A stretch of 64,000 bases of DNA from NCBI RefSeq assembly GCF_026626705.1, contig NZ_JAPNKC010000001.1:8884001-8948000 (forward strand), in the 5' to 3' direction. Shown here one piece after another: positions 1-9,585 of this stretch. The notes under the pieces were generated by a model. That model was not told the origin of the DNA. It did no database searches and saw nothing but the letters and a program-made list of their open reading frames with translations. Made by a program: the position numbers and the translations under genes. Position 1 is the first letter of the stretch. Every line of letters starts with the position of its first letter. The stretch is from Pyxidicoccus sp. MSG2 (lineage in GTDB: Bacteria > Myxococcota > Myxococcia > Myxococcales > Myxococcaceae).

Positions 1-3000
1 CGGAGGTTGAGCGAGCGCGCCCAGCCCAGGTTCCTGTCGCCCGGGGCCAGCGTGAACTCGTACGCCGCCTGAGCTGCCCAGGAGAAGAGGACGCCCTGCG
101 TCTCGTTGAAGAAGCGGTTCTCCACCTCCACCTCCGATGCCAGGTTGCGGTCCAGCAACAGGCGCTCCTGCGTGCCCGTCACCGTGAAGGACACCGGCTG
201 GCCGGTGCTGGACAGCGTCTGGCTCGGATTGACCTCGTAGTTGTCGATGGTCCGCGACGTCGCGCCGGTGCGCAGCTGGGACTGGGAGAGGAGCCGGAGC
301 GTCGAAGGCACCCCCGTGGGCCGCAGCTGGGAGGGCGGCTCCAGGAAGTACTCCAACGCGCCCGGGTCCGCGTCGTTCACCGCCGCGAGGAAGGCCGTCA
401 GGTACGCCGTCGCGACGGTCCGCTGGTCCGCGGCGGGGACGAGCTCCGCGGTGGGCTGCACCGGCTCGGGGAGGGCCATCCTGACGAGGTTGGTCACGTC
501 GCAGCCGGGCACCCCCATGCAGCCAATCATCTCGGTCGCGTCGCTGTAGCCCCAGCTGGTGTTGAAGGCGTTGTGATTGCCTCCCATCAGCCGCAGGGCG
601 AAGCGGTTGCCCGTGGCCCGGTCATAGTGGCGGAATGGCATCACGGTGGGGAATGCTCCGTTGACGTCGCCGTCGGCGCTTCCATACAGCAGGAAGTAGG
701 GCACATCCGGAGCCGCGAAGCCGCCGTTCTCCAGGACGAAGGTGACCGGCGACAGGCTCACGATGCCCTTGATGCCGGAGGGCTGCAGCGCGGCCATCAG
801 CGTGCCGCCCGGCGGGACGATTCCAGGCTGGGACACCGTCCCCGCGAGGTGCTTGAGCTGCGAGAGCATCACCTGCACCGCCTCACCGCCGCGCGAGTGC
901 CCGACGAGGTAGATGCGGCTGAGGTCGATGCGGCCGCTCAGGCTCCCCGTGCCCAGCGACGCGGCGTGGGTGACGAGGTACTCGATGTTCTTCAGGGTGA
1001 CCCAGGCGCGCAGGAGGATGCCGGGGCTCAATATCTCCGGGTACGGGTCTCCGGCGCCCGACATCTCGTCCTGGTCCACGCTCAGCGTCACGTAGCCGCG
1101 CTTCGCCAGGTGCTCCTGGAGGTAGGCATAGCCCCGGTAGTTCTCGTCGGACGTCAACGTCGCCGCGACGCGGACCAGCACGAGGTTGCCGGCGCTGTCC
1201 AGCTCGCCCAGGTGCAGCGGAGTGTGGTTGCCGTGCACGAAGACGACGAGGGGGCGGCTCACGCTCATGTCGGTGGGGTGGACGACCCGGCCCCGCAGCC
1301 GGAAGGGCTGGGGCGCTCCCACGTTGAGCCCGTCATAGCCGTTCGGCACCGTCACCGTCGGAGGCGGGGCCACCGCCGTGCCGTACTCGAAGGTGCTGAT
1401 GGGCATGGGCCCGGCCGCCACGAGAGAGGCCTTCACCACGGCGGCGGGCGCTCCCCGCGGGCTCACGAGCACGTCACCCGGGTCCAGGCGACCGTCGTGT
1501 GTGAACCCGCCACTGTCGCGGGAGAAGTTCCCGAAGTCGTAGACCACGTCGTACGTCCCCTCGGGCAGCGAGATACCCAGGTCCGTGATGTTCACCCCGC
1601 CAGACGAGCCTCCGAGCGTCACGAGCCGCGGCCCACCCGCCACGTCGACGAGGCTCGGGTTCGCGGCCCACTGCGCCTGCGTCCGGTGCGCCACGACGTA
1701 CACGCGGGCAGAGGCACCCTGCCGCTCGGCGTACGCGCGGGTGTCGAAGCCGGCGCGCACCGGCTCGCCGGTGTTGAACGTCCGCTCGGGGAAGAAGTAC
1801 GGCGCCGCCGTGAGGGTCGCCACACCCGCGCTGGCGGGAGGCCGGGCGACCTGGTAGCGCACGGTGTCCTCGGCGAGGGTCCGCCCACCCACCGTGTACG
1901 CGAGCTTCAGCAGAGCATCGCCCGAGGGCCCGTTGCCGTAGGCCAGCATCCGGACGCCCGTCGCCGTCGTGCTGCCCACGCTCCAGCTCTTCGGACGGGC
2001 CACGGGGATGGGCCCGGCCGAGTCCTCGAACAGCTCGATGCTCGCGGCATTGCCCCGCACGTCCGACGTGGCGTCGGACACCGCGAGCGTCAGCGTACCT
2101 CCCGCCTCGGCAGGGCTGAGCTTCACGCGCACCGGCGTCATGCGCAGCCGGGCCGTCGCGAAGTTGCCAGCGGTGACGGCCGCCGCCGAGGGGCTGCCTT
2201 CCAGGTGGACCCAGCCCGTGGTCCCGGGCTCGGAGGGAAGCGCCACCACCGGGTCGAGCGCCAGGGAGTAGACGTAGAACGTGTATCCCGGCGTGGAGGT
2301 GACGGTGGCCCCGTTCCGGATGCAGTCGACCCGGAGCGTGTAGACGCCCGCGGGCACCGCGGTGCCGCCGTTCCTGCCATTCCAGGTGAAGGTGTACTGG
2401 GAAGCGCTGCCGCCCGGGGCGGTGCCGCTGGCGACGGAGGTTCCCGCCGCGTTCTTCACCTGCCAGCGCAGCTCCTGGAGCGACGCCAGCGTGCCGGACA
2501 CGTCCACCTTGAAGGTGGCCTGCGCCCCCGCCGACTGCTGGACGGACTCGAGTCGCAGGTGTGTGTCGCTGGCGGAGGAGACCTGCGCCGCCGCCGCCTC
2601 GACGGTGATGACGCGCGGCCAGGCGTTGCTGGCCATCAGCGTGCCGTTGGCGTCGAAGATGCTCAGCACCAGGTCATAGCGGCCCGAGCCGCGCACCCCC
2701 GCATTGGACCGCCCATCCCACGTGGTCAGGAGGACCTGCCCGCGCCCGGGCTGGGTGATGGCGCCGATGTCCTGCATGTAGAAGACGCTGGTCGTTCCCG
2801 TCGGCAGCAGGGCCATCCGGACGAAGCCCCCGTCGGCGACCTGCGGCACGTCGTAGAGCGCCGAGTCGATGTGGAAGCCGATGAGCGGACCCACCGTCTG
2901 CTCCCCGTAGATGGTATCGGGGAACAGCGTCGACGGGGCGTCCAGGCAGACATTCGAGGCGCAGTTGCCCACGGCGACCTGGATGTTCGCCGAGGCACTC

Positions 3001-5051
3001 TTCGGCGTGGGGTCGTCATCGACCACGGTCAGCTGGACCGTCCAGATGCCCTGGCACGCGGGCGGAATGACGGTGCCGGCCGGGAACAGGGCGACGGCGC
3101 TGCTGTGCGGGAGCGTGGGCGGCGTGCACGCCAGGGACGGGGGAATGGCGGTCCACTGGTAGTCGGTGATGCCCGCGCCGAACGGAGCCGGGCTCCACCG
3201 CGTTCCGTTGTCCGCATCGCGGCTCTGCGAGGCGCTCAGCCAGAGGTCCTGTGTGGCCACGCGCTGGTTGACGTCCACCTCGATGCGCGGCACCGGCGCG
3301 GAGACGCGCGCCTCCGGAGGGATGAACGGGGGAAGGATGTCGATGCTCACCATGCGGCGGGCCTCATGGCCCTCGCCGTCGCGCACGCGCAGCTCGAAGT
3401 CCCACTGACCGTCGGGAAGGACGGTGTTCAGGAAGCTGAGGGTCGGGTTGAAGTCCAAATCGTAGGGGAACACGGTGCTCGCCTTGGACAGCGGCACGTC
3501 GTTGACGGTGCTCCCCACCCACCACTCGTACGTCAGGCCCGGCGAGAGCACCACCGGCTGCCCCGCGGTGAGGTGGCAGCCCAGGGGCTGGTCGGGGCAC
3601 GGTGAGTCGGGGTCGACGGAGGCGGTGCCGTCGATGCGCAGCACGCCCTCGCCGTTGCGGTAGGTGGCCGGGGTGGAGGCGATGGACGCGACGGGCTGCC
3701 CGTCCACGAGCACCCGGGCCTCGCGCTGGATGCTCTCGCCCTCGTCATCCGTCGCCGTCAGGCGGAACACCCAGGTGCCCGCCTTCGCGGTCGAAGGGCC
3801 GAGGTCCAGCGCCGCGGACTGGGAAAGGATGACGGGGACGGACATCCCCGCCGAGGCCGGCGCCTGGAGGGCCTCCCACTTGAGCTGGAGCGCGCCGCCG
3901 TCGTCGTCTTCCGTCACGGCCGTGGTCAGGTGGAGGGCCGTGCCCTCGGGTACCTGCGTGGGCGCGCTGAGCTCGATGCGCGGCTTCGAGTTGATGACCT
4001 CGACGACGATTTCCTGGGAGAGCTCCGCCCCCTCGTTGTCGCGCCCCGTCACCTTGAACCGCCAGGTGCCGATGTCTGCGCGCGCCGTGGGCAGCGAGAT
4101 GCTCGAGGCCGTGGAGTAGCCATTCCGAGGCTGCTGGGAGGCGCCCGTCGGCGCCACGAGGATGTCCCAGGTGAAGGTCAGGTTGCCGCCGTCCGTGTCC
4201 TGGGTGCTGGAGACACCGAGCGGGATGGGCTGGTTCACCACCACCTGCGTGGGGCCGGTGATGGTGAAGCCAGGCGGGACGTTGGGCACGGTGAAGCCGT
4301 GCAGGAACGTCTTCATCTCGCCCTCGTTGTCGTCCACCTCCAGCTTGAACTCCCAGGCCCCGATGTCCTTGTCGCTGGTGAAGGTGATGGTGGGCGTCGC
4401 CGAGGACGCGTTCACCAGCTGGGAGGTGGAGCCCGCCGGACGCTTCGACACGCTCCAGCGGTGGGTGATGGAGCCGGAGTCCGGGTCCGAGGCGTTGGAC
4501 CTCAGCGTCACCAGCGAGTTCCAGGCGGGAGACGTCGGCGTGCGTGTGATGTTGGCGGTCGGCGCGCTGTTGACCGTGAAGTAGGTGGTCGTCGCGTGAT
4601 ACACCGTGTATCGGGGGGCCAACGAGTTGCACATGACGTTGCACGGGGGGTAGTTCGCCGACCAGCAGTTCGCGAAGTCCACCCAGATGGTCTCGCACTC
4701 CACGGTGCGGCGCCCCAGGTCCATCAGCGAGTTCGCGCCGACGTCCTGATACACCTCGTAGCGTCCGTCTCCGTCGGAGTCACCGAAGCCACATCCGCTG
4801 ATGGGGCGCAGGAAGCCCTGGCTTTGGGTCACCGTCCGTGGGTCGTTGCTCGCGGGCGAGATGACGGCGGCGGGGCTCGACGGGCTGAAGGAGCTCACCG
4901 CGCAGCTTCCGCCCACGGGAATCCGGTACTGGACGACGTCTTCCCAGTAGAAGACGTTCCGGGTCTTCACCAGTTGGTTATAGGGACCCGAGGACTGCGC
5001 CTGGGCCGTGCTCCCCAGGAGCACGAGCAGCATCACGATTACACGGCGCAT
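1..5051 (-). CDS. Very large secreted multidomain protein with alpha/beta-hydrolase region (3' end outside window)
   Basis: The frame is open from an ATG at 5051 to the left edge, at least 1683 residues. It starts with a signal peptide (MRRVIVMLLVLLGSTAQAQ). Several Ig/PKD-like beta-sandwich segments follow (about residues 150-540), then two FlgD-like Ig segments with WDGRSNAG and WNGRNGG signatures (about 780 and 890). An alpha/beta-hydrolase region starts near 1260. It has a VFVHGNHT strand, a GHSRGGE nucleophile elbow (Ser about 1386), a plausible acid in LLYGSADGDV (about 1455) and a plausible His in GGNHNAF (about 1494). The start overlaps the stop of the foldase gene upstream (TGATG), so the two are probably translationally coupled and the foldase may help export or fold this protein. 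The substrate cannot be read from the sequence; a lipase, esterase or polyester hydrolase is possible. Whether it is secreted or surface-bound depends on the missing C terminus. Confidence 0.85.
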   Translation of the reverse strand, partial: MRRVIVMLLVLLGSTAQAQSSGPYNQLVKTRNVFYWEDVVQYRIPVGGSCAVSSFSPSSPAAVISPASNDPRTVTQSQGFLRPISGCGFGDSDGDGRYEVYQDVGANSLMDLGRRTVECETIWVDFANCWSANYPPCNVMCNSLAPRYTVYHATTTYFTVNSAPTANITRTPTSPAWNSLVTLRSNASDPDSGSITHRWSVSKRPAGSTSQLVNASSATPTITFTSDKDIGAWEFKLEVDDNEGEMKTFLHGFTVPNVPPGFTITGPTQVVVNQPIPLGVSSTQDTDGGNLTFTWDILVAPTGASQQPRNGYSTASSISLPTARADIGTWRFKVTGRDNEGAELSQEIVVEVINSKPRIELSAPTQVPEGTALHLTTAVTEDDDGGALQLKWEALQAPASAGMSVPVILSQSAALDLGPSTAKAGTWVFRLTATDDEGESIQREARVLVDGQPVASIASTPATYRNGEGVLRIDGTASVDPDSPCPDQPLGCHLTAGQPVVLSPGLTYEWWVGSTVNDVPLSKASTVFPYDLDFNPTLSFLNTVLPDGQWDFELRVRDGEGHEARRMVSIDILPPFIPPEARVSAPVPRIEVDVNQRVATQDLWLSASQSRDADNGTRWSPAPFGAGITDYQWTAIPPSLACTPPTLPHSSAVALFPAGTVIPPACQGIWTVQLTVVDDDPTPKSASANIQVAVGNCASNVCLDAPSTLFPDTIYGEQTVGPLIGFHIDSALYDVPQVADGGFVRMALLPTGTTSVFYMQDIGAITQPGRGQVLLTTWDGRSNAGVRGSGRYDLVLSIFDANGTLMASNAWPRVITVEAAAAQVSSASDTHLRLESVQQSAGAQATFKVDVSGTLASLQELRWQVKNAAGTSVASGTAPGGSASQYTFTWNGRNGGTAVPAGVYTLRVDCIRNGATVTSTPGYTFYVYSLALDPVVALPSEPGTTGWVHLEGSPSAAAVTAGNFATARLRMTPVRVKLSPAEAGGTLTLAVSDATSDVRGNAASIELFEDSAGPIPVARPKSWSVGSTTATGVRMLAYGNGPSGDALLKLAYTVGGRTLAEDTVRYQVARPPASAGVATLTAAPYFFPERTFNTGEPVRAGFDTRAYAERQGASARVYVVAHRTQAQWAANPSLVDVAGGPRLVTLGGSSGGVNITDLGISLPEGTYDVVYDFGNFSRDSGGFTHDGRLDPGDVLVSPRGAPAAVVKASLVAAGPMPISTFEYGTAVAPPPTVTVPNGYDGLNVGAPQPFRLRGRVVHPTDMSVSRPLVVFVHGNHTPLHLGELDSAGNLVLVRVAATLTSDENYRGYAYLQEHLAKRGYVTLSVDQDEMSGAGDPYPEILSPGILLRAWVTLKNIEYLVTHAASLGTGSLSGRIDLSRIYLVGHSRGGEAVQVMLSQLKHLAGTVSQPGIVPPGGTLMAALQPSGIKGIVSLSPVTFVLENGGFAAPDVPYFLLYGSADGDVNGAFPTVMPFRHYDRATGNRFALRLMGGNHNAFNTSWGYSDATEMIGCMGVPGCDVTNLVRMALPEPVQPTAELVPAADQRTVATAYLTAFLAAVNDADPGALEYFLEPPSQLRPTGVPSTLRLLSQSQLRTGATSRTIDNYEVNPSQTLSSTGQPVSFTVTGTQERLLLDRNLASEVEVENRFFNETQGVLFSWAAQAAYEFTLAPGDRNLGWARSLNL

Positions 5052-6226
5052 CACGGCACCACCTCCCCCACCAGCGTCCAGTTGCCACACTGTTTCGGAA
5101 GCGCATCCGCCCGGCGCAGCGAGGCAGGCGCGGGCATGAGGACGGGAGGTTGTGTCGCGGCCCCCGGCCGGGGGGCGTCACCCACCGTCGCGAGCTGCCC
5201 GAGCGCGTCCGGGCGAACGTCCGGCGAGGCCTTCAGCGAAGTGGTCTGGCGGGCGCCCGCTGCATCCTGGATGTCCGCGCCCTTGCGCAGCGCCTCCATG
5301 AACTCCCGCGCCCGCGCCTTCTGGGACAGGCGCTGGAGCTCTTCGACGAGCCCCTCGCGCACGGCGGCATAGGCGGGCCGCACGGCGGGGTGCCGCTTCA
5401 CCAGCCGGACCACCGTGAAGCCCTCGGCGGTCCGGAGGACTGGCGTGAGCGCGCCCTCCTGGGCGTCCCTCAGCGCGTCGCGGAGCTCGGGTGTGAGCTC
5501 CGCCTCCGACACCCGTCGCACCCGTGGCGAGGCCGCGCCCTGGCCGGCCCGCTTCCCACCGGCCAACGCCTCGCGCGTCGCGGTGGCCTGGGACTGCTTG
5601 CGCGCCACGGCGTCCGCATCATCCGAGGCCTGGAGCTGAATCGTCGTCTCCTCGAGGGTGAACTCGGGGACCGCGAACGCGCCCACGGTCCGCTCGTAGA
5701 GCTCCTGCACCGCGGACTCCGGCAGCTCCGCCTGGGACTGCACGCCGGCCGTGCGCTCGAAGAGGAGCGCGATTCGCAGCTGGGTCCGCAGCTCGGCGAT
5801 GTCCGAGAATCGGGCATCAATCAGCGTGCGCAGGCCGGAGGGCCCGCCCAGGTGTCGCGAGCACGCATCCAGCGCGGCGTCGACTTCCTGCTCCGTCACC
5901 CCCACGCCGGCCTTCTGGGCGGCGTTCTCGATGAGCTGCTCGTCCACCAACTGGGAGGAGACCTGCGCGCTCAGCGCCAGGTCCGCCGCCGTCCCAGGCT
6001 CCACGCTTCCGCCATGCTCCGCCCTGCGCGCGGTGAGCAACCGCTGGAAGCGGCTCCGGGACACCGCGTGGCCATCCACCGTGGCCACCGCATCCGAAGA
6101 TGTCTGGGCCCGAGGCTCCGCCTCCGCGGCAGCCACCCAGGCCGCGAGCGAGAGACCCGCGACCGTGCCTCCCAGCCCCAACTGCAGTTGCGATAAGGGC
6201 CACACGCCCCGCGTCGCTCGTCTCAC
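5051..6226 (-). CDS. SurA/PpiC-like periplasmic peptidyl-prolyl isomerase or chaperone
   Basis: This encodes 391 residues from a GTG at 6226, chosen because GGAGG lies 5 bases upstream and the protein then begins with a basic and hydrophobic export signal (residues 1-35). A SurA_N-like helical region follows: VATVDGHAVSRSRF near 50, then helices with ELRTQLRIALLFE. A PpiC-like segment comes next, in which EGALTPVLRTAEGFTVVRLV matches the end of the rotamase fold. The rotamase signature is degenerate, so chaperone activity is more certain than isomerase activity. The gene overlaps the large secreted hydrolase by one base and probably serves as its dedicated folding factor in the periplasm. It is divergently placed from the subtilase. 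Confidence 0.8.
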   Translation of the reverse strand: MRRATRGVWPLSQLQLGLGGTVAGLSLAAWVAAAEAEPRAQTSSDAVATVDGHAVSRSRFQRLLTARRAEHGGSVEPGTAADLALSAQVSSQLVDEQLIENAAQKAGVGVTEQEVDAALDACSRHLGGPSGLRTLIDARFSDIAELRTQLRIALLFERTAGVQSQAELPESAVQELYERTVGAFAVPEFTLEETTIQLQASDDADAVARKQSQATATREALAGGKRAGQGAASPRVRRVSEAELTPELRDALRDAQEGALTPVLRTAEGFTVVRLVKRHPAVRPAYAAVREGLVEELQRLSQKARAREFMEALRKGADIQDAAGARQTTSLKASPDVRPDALGQLATVGDAPRPGAATQPPVLMPAPASLRRADALPKQCGNWTLVGEVVP

Positions 6227-6848
6227 AAAGACCTCCAAATGGGAAGGCCAGACATTTCCGGGCGCCGGCGTCTGGCATTCGAAAGGGTCCGGCCAGCGCC
6301 TGTCAGTGAATTGGGTCGTGCGGGTTCGCGTGCAGCCTGTGCGCGCCGCGCGAATCGGGGCCAGACGGCACACGGGTGCAATGGCCTGGCGCAGCCTGGC
6401 GCAGCCACTGCCAGCGACTCCATGGAGCCGCCCGCCGCCCCGCAAGAGGGCTTCCATTCCGCCGACAAATACTTCTCGCAGGCAACGGGCGGACCCGTGC
6501 CTGTGCGCCTCGCGCCCTCAAACTGCCTCCGTGATGTGCGGGTGCGCGCGGAGCCCCCTGGGATGGTGGGTGGACGCGCCCCATTTGTCGGGGCGGGTCC
6601 GTTCCCGGGCTGCACCCGTAATTCATACGGAAAATGGATTGGAGTCTGGTCGTCCGGAGGCGCGTTCCCCTTCGGACCGTGCGTGCGCAGGCCAGACTTG
6701 TGCTGCTCGTACGCCTTCGACGCGCACCTTCCGTGCACGTCCCCGGGGCGCAGCACACCGCGCCGTTGGGTTGACAGGAGAACTCCGAACCACAGCAACA
6801 CGGATGCCGTGCCTATGCTCCCGGGTCGTTCCCCCGAGGAGGTCTATC
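6227..6848. other. Intergenic region between divergent foldase and subtilase genes
   Basis: These 622 bases carry no gene I can support. The stretch at about 6615-6655 is visibly AT-richer than its surroundings, as expected of a promoter region. A TTGACA hexamer at 6771-6776 points towards the subtilase but has no good -10 partner at the usual spacing. An in-frame ATG at 6804 offers an alternative subtilase start. Confidence 0.5.
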
Positions 6849-8966
6849 TTGGCAACAGCCGTTGCGAGGTGTTGGTCCCGCGGTCTGTCCTTAGGCGTCT
6901 GTCTTGCGGCGCTCTCCACCGGGCCCGCGCTGGCTGGCGCACCGGAGGCCGCGAGAGCGGAGGCCCCCGCGGTGCCGGGGCAGTTCCTCATCAAGTTCCG
7001 GGCAGGCTCACGTGCCGCCGACAAGGCGGCGCTGCTCCGGGAGAACGGCGGTGCGTTCTTCCACCGCAGCGAGGCGCTGGACATCGACGCCGCCGAGTTC
7101 CCCGCGCTGAAGGCAGCGTCCCCGCGCGCGGCGGAGGCCCTGCTGAACGCACTGCGGCGCCATCCGTCCGTGGAGGCAGTGGAGCCGAACTACATCTATC
7201 AGCTCGCCTATACGCCGAATGACCCGTACGCCAATCCGGCGACGCAGGGGAACGTCGACTACCAGTGGAACCTGGCGACGGTGCAGGCGTACAGCGCCTG
7301 GGACATCACGCAGGGCAGCTCCAGCGTCATCATCGCCATCGTGGACACCGGCATCCAGCTCAACCACCCGGACCTCGCGGCGAAGATGCTGGCCGGCTAC
7401 GACTTCATCGCGCCGGGCACGCCGCCGAGCAATGACAGTCAGAGCGAGGACCATGGCACGCGTGTGGCGGGCGTGGCCGCCGCGGTGACGAACAACGGCA
7501 CGGGTGTGGCGGGCATGTGCCCGCAGTGCCTCATCCTTCCGGTGCGTGTCTTTTCGACTTCTGGGGCCACCGCCACCAGCATCAGCGACGGCATCATCTG
7601 GGCGGCCAACCAGGGTGCCAGGGTGATGAACCTGAGCTTCGCTGGCCCGTCCAACTCCTTCGCCATCGAGAACGCCATCAACTACGCGTGGGGAAAGGGC
7701 GCCTTCATGGCGTGCGCGGCTGGCAACGACAACACCTCGGTGAAGATGTACCCGGCCGCGTCCGCCAACTGCTTCGCGGTGACGGCCAGCAAGGGCGATG
7801 ACAGCCGCTACACCTGGAATGGCGGCGGTGTTACCTACGGCACGTGGGTGCACGTGGCGGCACCGGGGGACTACCTGCGCACCACGGACGTGGGCAGCGG
7901 CTATGCGAATCAGAGCTGGTCTTCCATCTCTGCACCCAACGTGGCGGGCCTGGCGGGACTGCTTGCCTCACAGGGGCTCACCAACCAGCAGATCAAGGAC
8001 CGCATCTGTGCCACCGCGGACCGCACGGCCACCACCGGCACGGACTGGAGCTGCGGGCGCATCAACGCCGCGCGCGCCGTCAGTGCCGGTGGGAGTGGCA
8101 CCGGGCTGAGGGGCGAGTACTTCGCCGACCCGTATCTCTCCACGCAGAACCTGAGGGTGACGCGCACGGATGCCACGGTGAACTTCGACTGGGGTGGCGG
8201 CTCTCCGGATGCGTCCCTGGGGGATGTCTTCTCCGCGCGGTGGACGGGGCAGGTGCTGACGACGGGCAGCGGCGGGGCGTACAACTTCTGTACCGTGGCC
8301 GATGACGGCGTGCGTCTGTGGGTGAATGGCGCGCTCGTCATCGACCGATGGTTCTATCGGTCCCCGATTGAAGACTGCGTGAATGTCACGCTCAACGCGG
8401 GCCAGCGCTACGACGTGAAGATGGAGTTCTACGACGCGGGTGGGCTGGCCCAGGCGAAGCTGCTGTGGACGCCGCCAGGTGGGGCCAAGGCCGCCATTCC
8501 GCAGAGCCAGCTCTTCCCTGCCACCAGCACCGTGGGGTCGGGACTGAAGGGCCAGTACTACGCGGACCAGTCCCTGGACAATGCGAACCTGAAGGTGACG
8601 CGCACGGATGCCACGGTGAACTTCGACTGGGGCGGTGGCTCTCCGGACGCGTCCCTGGGGGATGTCTTCTCCGCACGGTGGACGGGGCAGGTGCTGACGA
8701 CGGGCAGCGGCGGGACGTACACGTTCTGCACCGTGGCCGATGACGGCGTGCGTCTGTGGGTGAACGGCGCGCTCGTCGTCGACCGATGGTTCTATCGGTC
8801 CCCGATTGAAGACTGCGTGAATGTCACGCTCAACGCGAGCCAGCGCTACGACGTGAAGATGGAGTTCTACGACGCGGGCGGGCAGTCCCAGGCGAAGCTG
8901 CTGTGGACGCCGCCAGGTGGGGCCAAGGCCGCCATCCCGCAGAGCCAGCTCTTCCCGGCGCCGTAG
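6849..8966 (+). CDS. Secreted S8 (subtilisin-like) serine peptidase with two PA14 domains
   Basis: This encodes 705 residues from a TTG at 6849, preceded by GAGGAGG at a 6-base spacing; an in-frame ATG at 6804 has no such site. A signal peptide ends near residue 29. An inhibitor-type prodomain follows (QFLIKFR to VEAVEPNY, about 45-115), then the peptidase domain. The triad is Asp166 (IVDTG), His202 (DHGTRVAG) and Ser359, with the oxyanion Asn in AAGNDN. The usual GTSMAxPHVAG box is WSSISAPNVAG here: Ser is kept, but Gly-Thr and the later His are replaced. Two PA14 beta-barrels (about 417-560 and 563-703) follow and probably bind carbohydrate or cell-surface material. Likely an extracellular protease of a predatory bacterium. 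Confidence 0.92.
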   Translation: MATAVARCWSRGLSLGVCLAALSTGPALAGAPEAARAEAPAVPGQFLIKFRAGSRAADKAALLRENGGAFFHRSEALDIDAAEFPALKAASPRAAEALLNALRRHPSVEAVEPNYIYQLAYTPNDPYANPATQGNVDYQWNLATVQAYSAWDITQGSSSVIIAIVDTGIQLNHPDLAAKMLAGYDFIAPGTPPSNDSQSEDHGTRVAGVAAAVTNNGTGVAGMCPQCLILPVRVFSTSGATATSISDGIIWAANQGARVMNLSFAGPSNSFAIENAINYAWGKGAFMACAAGNDNTSVKMYPAASANCFAVTASKGDDSRYTWNGGGVTYGTWVHVAAPGDYLRTTDVGSGYANQSWSSISAPNVAGLAGLLASQGLTNQQIKDRICATADRTATTGTDWSCGRINAARAVSAGGSGTGLRGEYFADPYLSTQNLRVTRTDATVNFDWGGGSPDASLGDVFSARWTGQVLTTGSGGAYNFCTVADDGVRLWVNGALVIDRWFYRSPIEDCVNVTLNAGQRYDVKMEFYDAGGLAQAKLLWTPPGGAKAAIPQSQLFPATSTVGSGLKGQYYADQSLDNANLKVTRTDATVNFDWGGGSPDASLGDVFSARWTGQVLTTGSGGTYTFCTVADDGVRLWVNGALVVDRWFYRSPIEDCVNVTLNASQRYDVKMEFYDAGGQSQAKLLWTPPGGAKAAIPQSQLFPAP
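8101..8966 (+). repeat. Tandem near-identical PA14-domain duplication
   Basis: Two direct copies with a 438-base period (146 codons) encode the two PA14 domains of the subtilase. The first copy begins at about 8101 and the second at about 8539. Differences are sparse and mostly cluster at the start of each copy, where GEYFADPYLSTQN in copy one corresponds to GQYYADQSLDNAN in copy two. The rest is almost the same at DNA level, including many third positions, which suggests a recent duplication or ongoing gene conversion. Confidence 0.9.
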
Positions 8967-9009
8967 GTCCTGGCGGAGGGAGACGCGCCGGCTGTCGCCT
9001 CCTCAGGAC
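8967..9009. terminator. Possible bidirectional terminator hairpin
   Basis: Between the convergent subtilase and membrane-protein genes, GTCCTG and CAGGAC pair at the ends. An inner GGAGG/CCTCC pairing is offset by a small bulge, and the loop is long. There is no T tract, so the call rests on position and pairing only. Confidence 0.25.
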
Positions 9010-9043
9010 GGCGGCCGGCGCGGTCGCCGCACCGTGAAGGGCG

Positions 9044-9433
9044 TCAGCGGCCCGGGCGAATCCATCTGACGGCGAGCCAGGTGGCCCCCACTCCCAGCGG
9101 AATGAAGAGCAGCGAGAACAGCGCCGCGGTCTCCAGCGCCCTGGCGACCGACTCGCCAAGAACGACACTCAAGAAGATGATGCCCGTGAGGACGTAGATG
9201 AGGACCATCGCGAGCTGTGCCCGCCACACCGCGCCGGGATGGTACGCGCCGGTGAGCACGGCCGCGGCTCCCACCAGTGCACCCGCGGGCACCGCGCACG
9301 CTGCGACCATGGGGAGCAGGAAGCCCACCGCCTCGAGGCGCTGGAATTGGAACAACGCGAATAGCGGCCCGGCGATGGCCGTATACAGAATCCCGAGTGC
9401 CGCGCCCTTGGCTGTCCCCAACCCGATGAACAT
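9044..9433 (-). CDS. Small four-helix integral membrane protein, function unknown
   Basis: This encodes 129 residues from an ATG at 9433 with a GGGGAGGA ribosome site about 4 bases upstream. About four hydrophobic segments are visible: around GAALGILYTAIAGPLFALF, FLLPMVAACAVPAGALVGAA, LAMVLIYVLTGIIFLSVVL and AALFSLLFIPLGVGATWLAV. The protein ends in the basic WIRPGR. No enzymatic motif is present. It is divergent from the TPR lipoprotein gene and convergent with the subtilase. I do not recognise a family. Confidence 0.7.
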   Translation of the reverse strand: MFIGLGTAKGAALGILYTAIAGPLFALFQFQRLEAVGFLLPMVAACAVPAGALVGAAAVLTGAYHPGAVWRAQLAMVLIYVLTGIIFLSVVLGESVARALETAALFSLLFIPLGVGATWLAVRWIRPGR

Positions 9434-9585
9434 GTGTCCTCCCCGTGTGAGCGGAAGGATGGACCTGGATGCGTCTGCCGTGAGGCTCGCGACGCTGAAC
9501 GGCGCGTTTCCGCGGGTGAGCGGTCGCCTGGGGTAGCACGGTGCTCCTGCACCGGGTGGGGGTCTCCGGCTACGATTCGGGCGCC

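Noticed and set aside
573..3605. 1010-codon open frame on the plus strand
   Set aside because: Antisense to the large secreted protein. Its product is an Arg/His/Gly-rich string with no domain, while the opposite frame has a signal peptide and clear domains. Long antisense frames are expected in such GC-rich DNA.
6771..6806. TTGACA-type promoter directly before the subtilase
   Set aside because: The -35-like hexamer is good, but no TATAAT-like hexamer occurs 16-18 bases downstream and the likely start codon lies farther on.
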